DNA of 7,790 nucleotides from NCBI GenBank assembly GCA_018969455.1, contig JAGWYI010000181.1, positions 1 to 7,790 on the forward strand, read 5' to 3'. Below are positions 6,208 to 7,790 of the stretch, one piece after another. Numbering within the stretch: the first letter of the stretch is position 1; each line of letters starts with the position of its first letter. The stretch comes from Bacteroidota bacterium (GTDB lineage: Bacteria > Bacteroidota > Bacteroidia > Chitinophagales > Saprospiraceae). Under the pieces are notes generated by a model. It made no database searches. It saw only the letters and a program-made list of their open reading frames with translations, and was not told the DNA's origin. The translations under genes were made by a program, and so were the position numbers.

Positions 6208-7701
6208 GTGAAAACCTACTTGCTCGGCATCGATTTGGGAAGTTCCTCGGTTAAGGCTGCCTTGGTGGAACTCGATACACATCGCGTGTGCGCGCAGGTG
6301 CAGGCGCCTGATACAGAAATGGACATCCAGGCTCCAAAACCCGGATGGGCAGAGCAGGATCCCGAAATGTGGTGGCAACAAACGGTTCGGGCGGTTCAAA
6401 AAGCCTTAAAAACCGCGGATATATCCGGAAATCAGGTAGTTGGCATCGGAATTTCGTACCAAATGCACGGGCTGGTGTTGGTCGATGATGCAGGCATGGT
6501 GTTGCGCCCCTCCATCATCTGGTGCGACAGCCGGGCGGTGGAAATCGGCAAGCAGGCATATCTTGATTTGGGATCCGAGTACTGCAATACCCATTTGCTT
6601 AACAGTCCGGGTAATTTCACCGCCTCCAAACTGCGTTGGGTTCAATTGCACGAACCCGAAACCTTTCGGAAAGTGCGCTGGGTCATGTTGCCTGGCGATT
6701 ACCTGGCATTTCGGATGAGCGGCTTGCCTGCAACGACATTTTCCGGACTTTCGGAAGGTGTTTTTTGGGATTTTAAACAAAAAACCATTGCGCAGAATCT
6801 GCTCGAATGTTATCAGATTGATGCGGGTTTAATACCCGAAATCGTGCCTGCTTTTGGCAATCAGGGGCTTTTGACAGCAAAGGCCGCGCAGGAATTGGGC
6901 CTGCAAGCGGGTATTCCGATTGGATACCGCGCGGGTGATCAGCCCAACAACGCATTGTCGCTCAATGTGTTGCACCCGGGCGATATGGCCGCTACCGGCG
7001 GAACCTCGGGTGTGATGTACGGTGTAGTGGATACCCTGGCCGGTGATGCCAAACAACGCGTCAACAGTTTTGCGCATGTCAACCATTTGCCGGAAAAGCC
7101 GCGCATCGGCATTTTGCTGTGCATCAACGGAGCGGGAAGTCAATACAAGTGGATGCGGGATTTTTTTGCCGGAACCCATACCCCTTATGTTGAGCTGGAA
7201 AAAATGGCCGCCGCGGTTCCTGTTGGCGCTGAAGGCCTTCAGGTATTGCCCTTTGGAAACGGCGCAGAACGCATGTTGGAAAATAAAAATCCGGGCGCCC
7301 ATCTATTGGGCATCGATTTCCACCGGCACGGGAAAGGGCATTTTTACCGGGCAGCCCTTGAAGGCATTGCCTTTTCCTTCGTTTATGGCGCGCAGGTGCT
7401 GAAAGATTTGGGTTTAAACCTCGGAGTTGTGCGTGCCGGGAATGACAATTTGTTTCAATCCGACATTTTTTCCCAGACCATCAGCAATTTGTTGGGCTGC
7501 CGCATCGAGGTCTTACAGCGAAACGGCGCGGTAGGCGCAGCACTCGCAGCCGGATTCGGCCTCGGAATCTGGTCAGATCTGGAAGAGGCGCTTGCAGACC
7601 CGGCGCAAGTGCATGCGTATGCGCCTGCGACAGATCTTTCGGCCCATCAGGAGGCATTTGAAAACTGGAAAGAAAAATTGAACCGCATTTTGATCGGATA
7701 A
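6208..7701 (+). CDS. xylB: Xylulokinase (FGGY carbohydrate kinase)
   Basis: The protein phosphorylates D-xylulose to xylulose 5-phosphate with ATP in the cytoplasm, feeding the pentose phosphate pathway. With the GTG start it has 497 residues, the usual FGGY size. Visible landmarks are the N-terminal phosphate-binding strand LLGIDLGSSSVKAA (5-18), the xylulokinase-type YQMHG (84-88), WCDSRA (105-110), the catalytic aspartate in RAGDQPNNA (241-249, Asp244), the ATGGTSGVMYG loop (262-272), LPFGNGAER (347-355) and the C-terminal NGAVGAALAAG (439-449). The usual adenosine-loop GGGAxS is RAGNDNLFQS (409-418), a variant I associate with Bacteroidota FGGY kinases. The start is uncertain. No ATG is available before the phosphate-binding strand; GTG at 6208 has a GGA eight bases upstream and gives the family-like MKTYLLGID, while TTG at 6196 would add four residues and begin three bases after the previous stop. 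MHG favours xylulose over glycerol or gluconate, but substrate is inferred. Confidence 0.9.
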   Translation: MKTYLLGIDLGSSSVKAALVELDTHRVCAQVQAPDTEMDIQAPKPGWAEQDPEMWWQQTVRAVQKALKTADISGNQVVGIGISYQMHGLVLVDDAGMVLRPSIIWCDSRAVEIGKQAYLDLGSEYCNTHLLNSPGNFTASKLRWVQLHEPETFRKVRWVMLPGDYLAFRMSGLPATTFSGLSEGVFWDFKQKTIAQNLLECYQIDAGLIPEIVPAFGNQGLLTAKAAQELGLQAGIPIGYRAGDQPNNALSLNVLHPGDMAATGGTSGVMYGVVDTLAGDAKQRVNSFAHVNHLPEKPRIGILLCINGAGSQYKWMRDFFAGTHTPYVELEKMAAAVPVGAEGLQVLPFGNGAERMLENKNPGAHLLGIDFHRHGKGHFYRAALEGIAFSFVYGAQVLKDLGLNLGVVRAGNDNLFQSDIFSQTISNLLGCRIEVLQRNGAVGAALAAGFGLGIWSDLEEALADPAQVHAYAPATDLSAHQEAFENWKEKLNRILIG

Positions 7702-7748
7702 AAACAGGTGGTTTCCGTATTTTGGGCCAACATTTATTTTAAAAAATC

Positions 7749-7790
7749 ATGTTAACAGCAAATTCCGTACGCGTTACCCTCGGTGATAAC
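7749..7790 (+). CDS. 5' end of an unidentified gene, possibly xylose isomerase
   Basis: An ATG at 7749 opens a frame that stays open for 14 codons (MLTANSVRVTLGDN) to the right edge. It starts 47 bases after the xylulokinase stop, on the same strand, and is preceded by an A/T-rich tract (TTTATTTTAAAAAATC) like other starts in this phylum. The peptide is too short to identify. Because xylB is often followed by xylA and some Bacteroidota xylose isomerases begin with a similar TLG-containing lead-in, xylose isomerase is my first guess. Other possibilities, such as a transporter subunit, are not excluded. Confidence 0.5.
   Translation, partial: MLTANSVRVTLGDN

Noticed and set aside
7719..7725. 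TATTTTG upstream of the last gene as a separate -7 box
   Set aside because: The spacing inside the motif is one base short of TAnnTTTG, and the nearest TTG is about 26 bases upstream, so it does not fit a promoter well.

Overview
The window looks like chromosomal DNA of a Bacteroidota bacterium, most likely of the Saprospiria/Chitinophagia type. The evidence is a secreted protease with a type IX secretion (Por) C-terminal sorting tail, a GNAT acyltransferase of the Bacteroidota OlsF type, a membrane protein of a Bacteroidota-typical polytopic family, the near absence of Shine-Dalgarno sequences, and TAnnTTT-like -7 boxes. There are six coding regions, two of them cut by the window edges. All gaps are shorter than 200 bases. 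I see no RNA genes, mobile elements, CRISPR arrays or long repeats.

Left arm, minus strand (1-3198). A 525-residue OlsF-like acyltransferase (1621-3198) is followed 32 bases downstream by a 12-or-so-helix membrane protein resembling lipid-linked-sugar glycosyltransferases (2-1588, running off the left edge). They probably form one transcription unit. The acyltransferase keeps a convincing C-terminal N-acyltransferase (GNAT) half. Its N-terminal PlsC-like half appears to have lost the catalytic histidine and the FPEG-like loop.

Centre, 3199-3392. A 194-base divergent intergenic region carries a candidate -7 box on each strand. The minus-strand box lies so close to the ATG that the acyltransferase message may be leaderless.

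Right arm, plus strand (3393-7790). A signal-peptide, propeptide-containing bacillopeptidase F-like subtilase with a T9SS tail comes first. It is followed 13 bases later by a well-conserved ACMSD (aminocarboxymuconate-semialdehyde decarboxylase, kynurenine pathway). A few bases after that comes an FGGY kinase of the xylulokinase type. A new reading frame begins at 7749 and continues off the right edge; xylose isomerase is the natural guess from context, but only 14 codons are visible. The tight spacing suggests cotranscription of the first three. Their functions (extracellular proteolysis, tryptophan catabolism, pentose use) do not form an obvious single pathway beyond nutrient scavenging.

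I did not find a clearly new multi-gene system. The most notable item is the apparently half-dead bifunctional acyltransferase.
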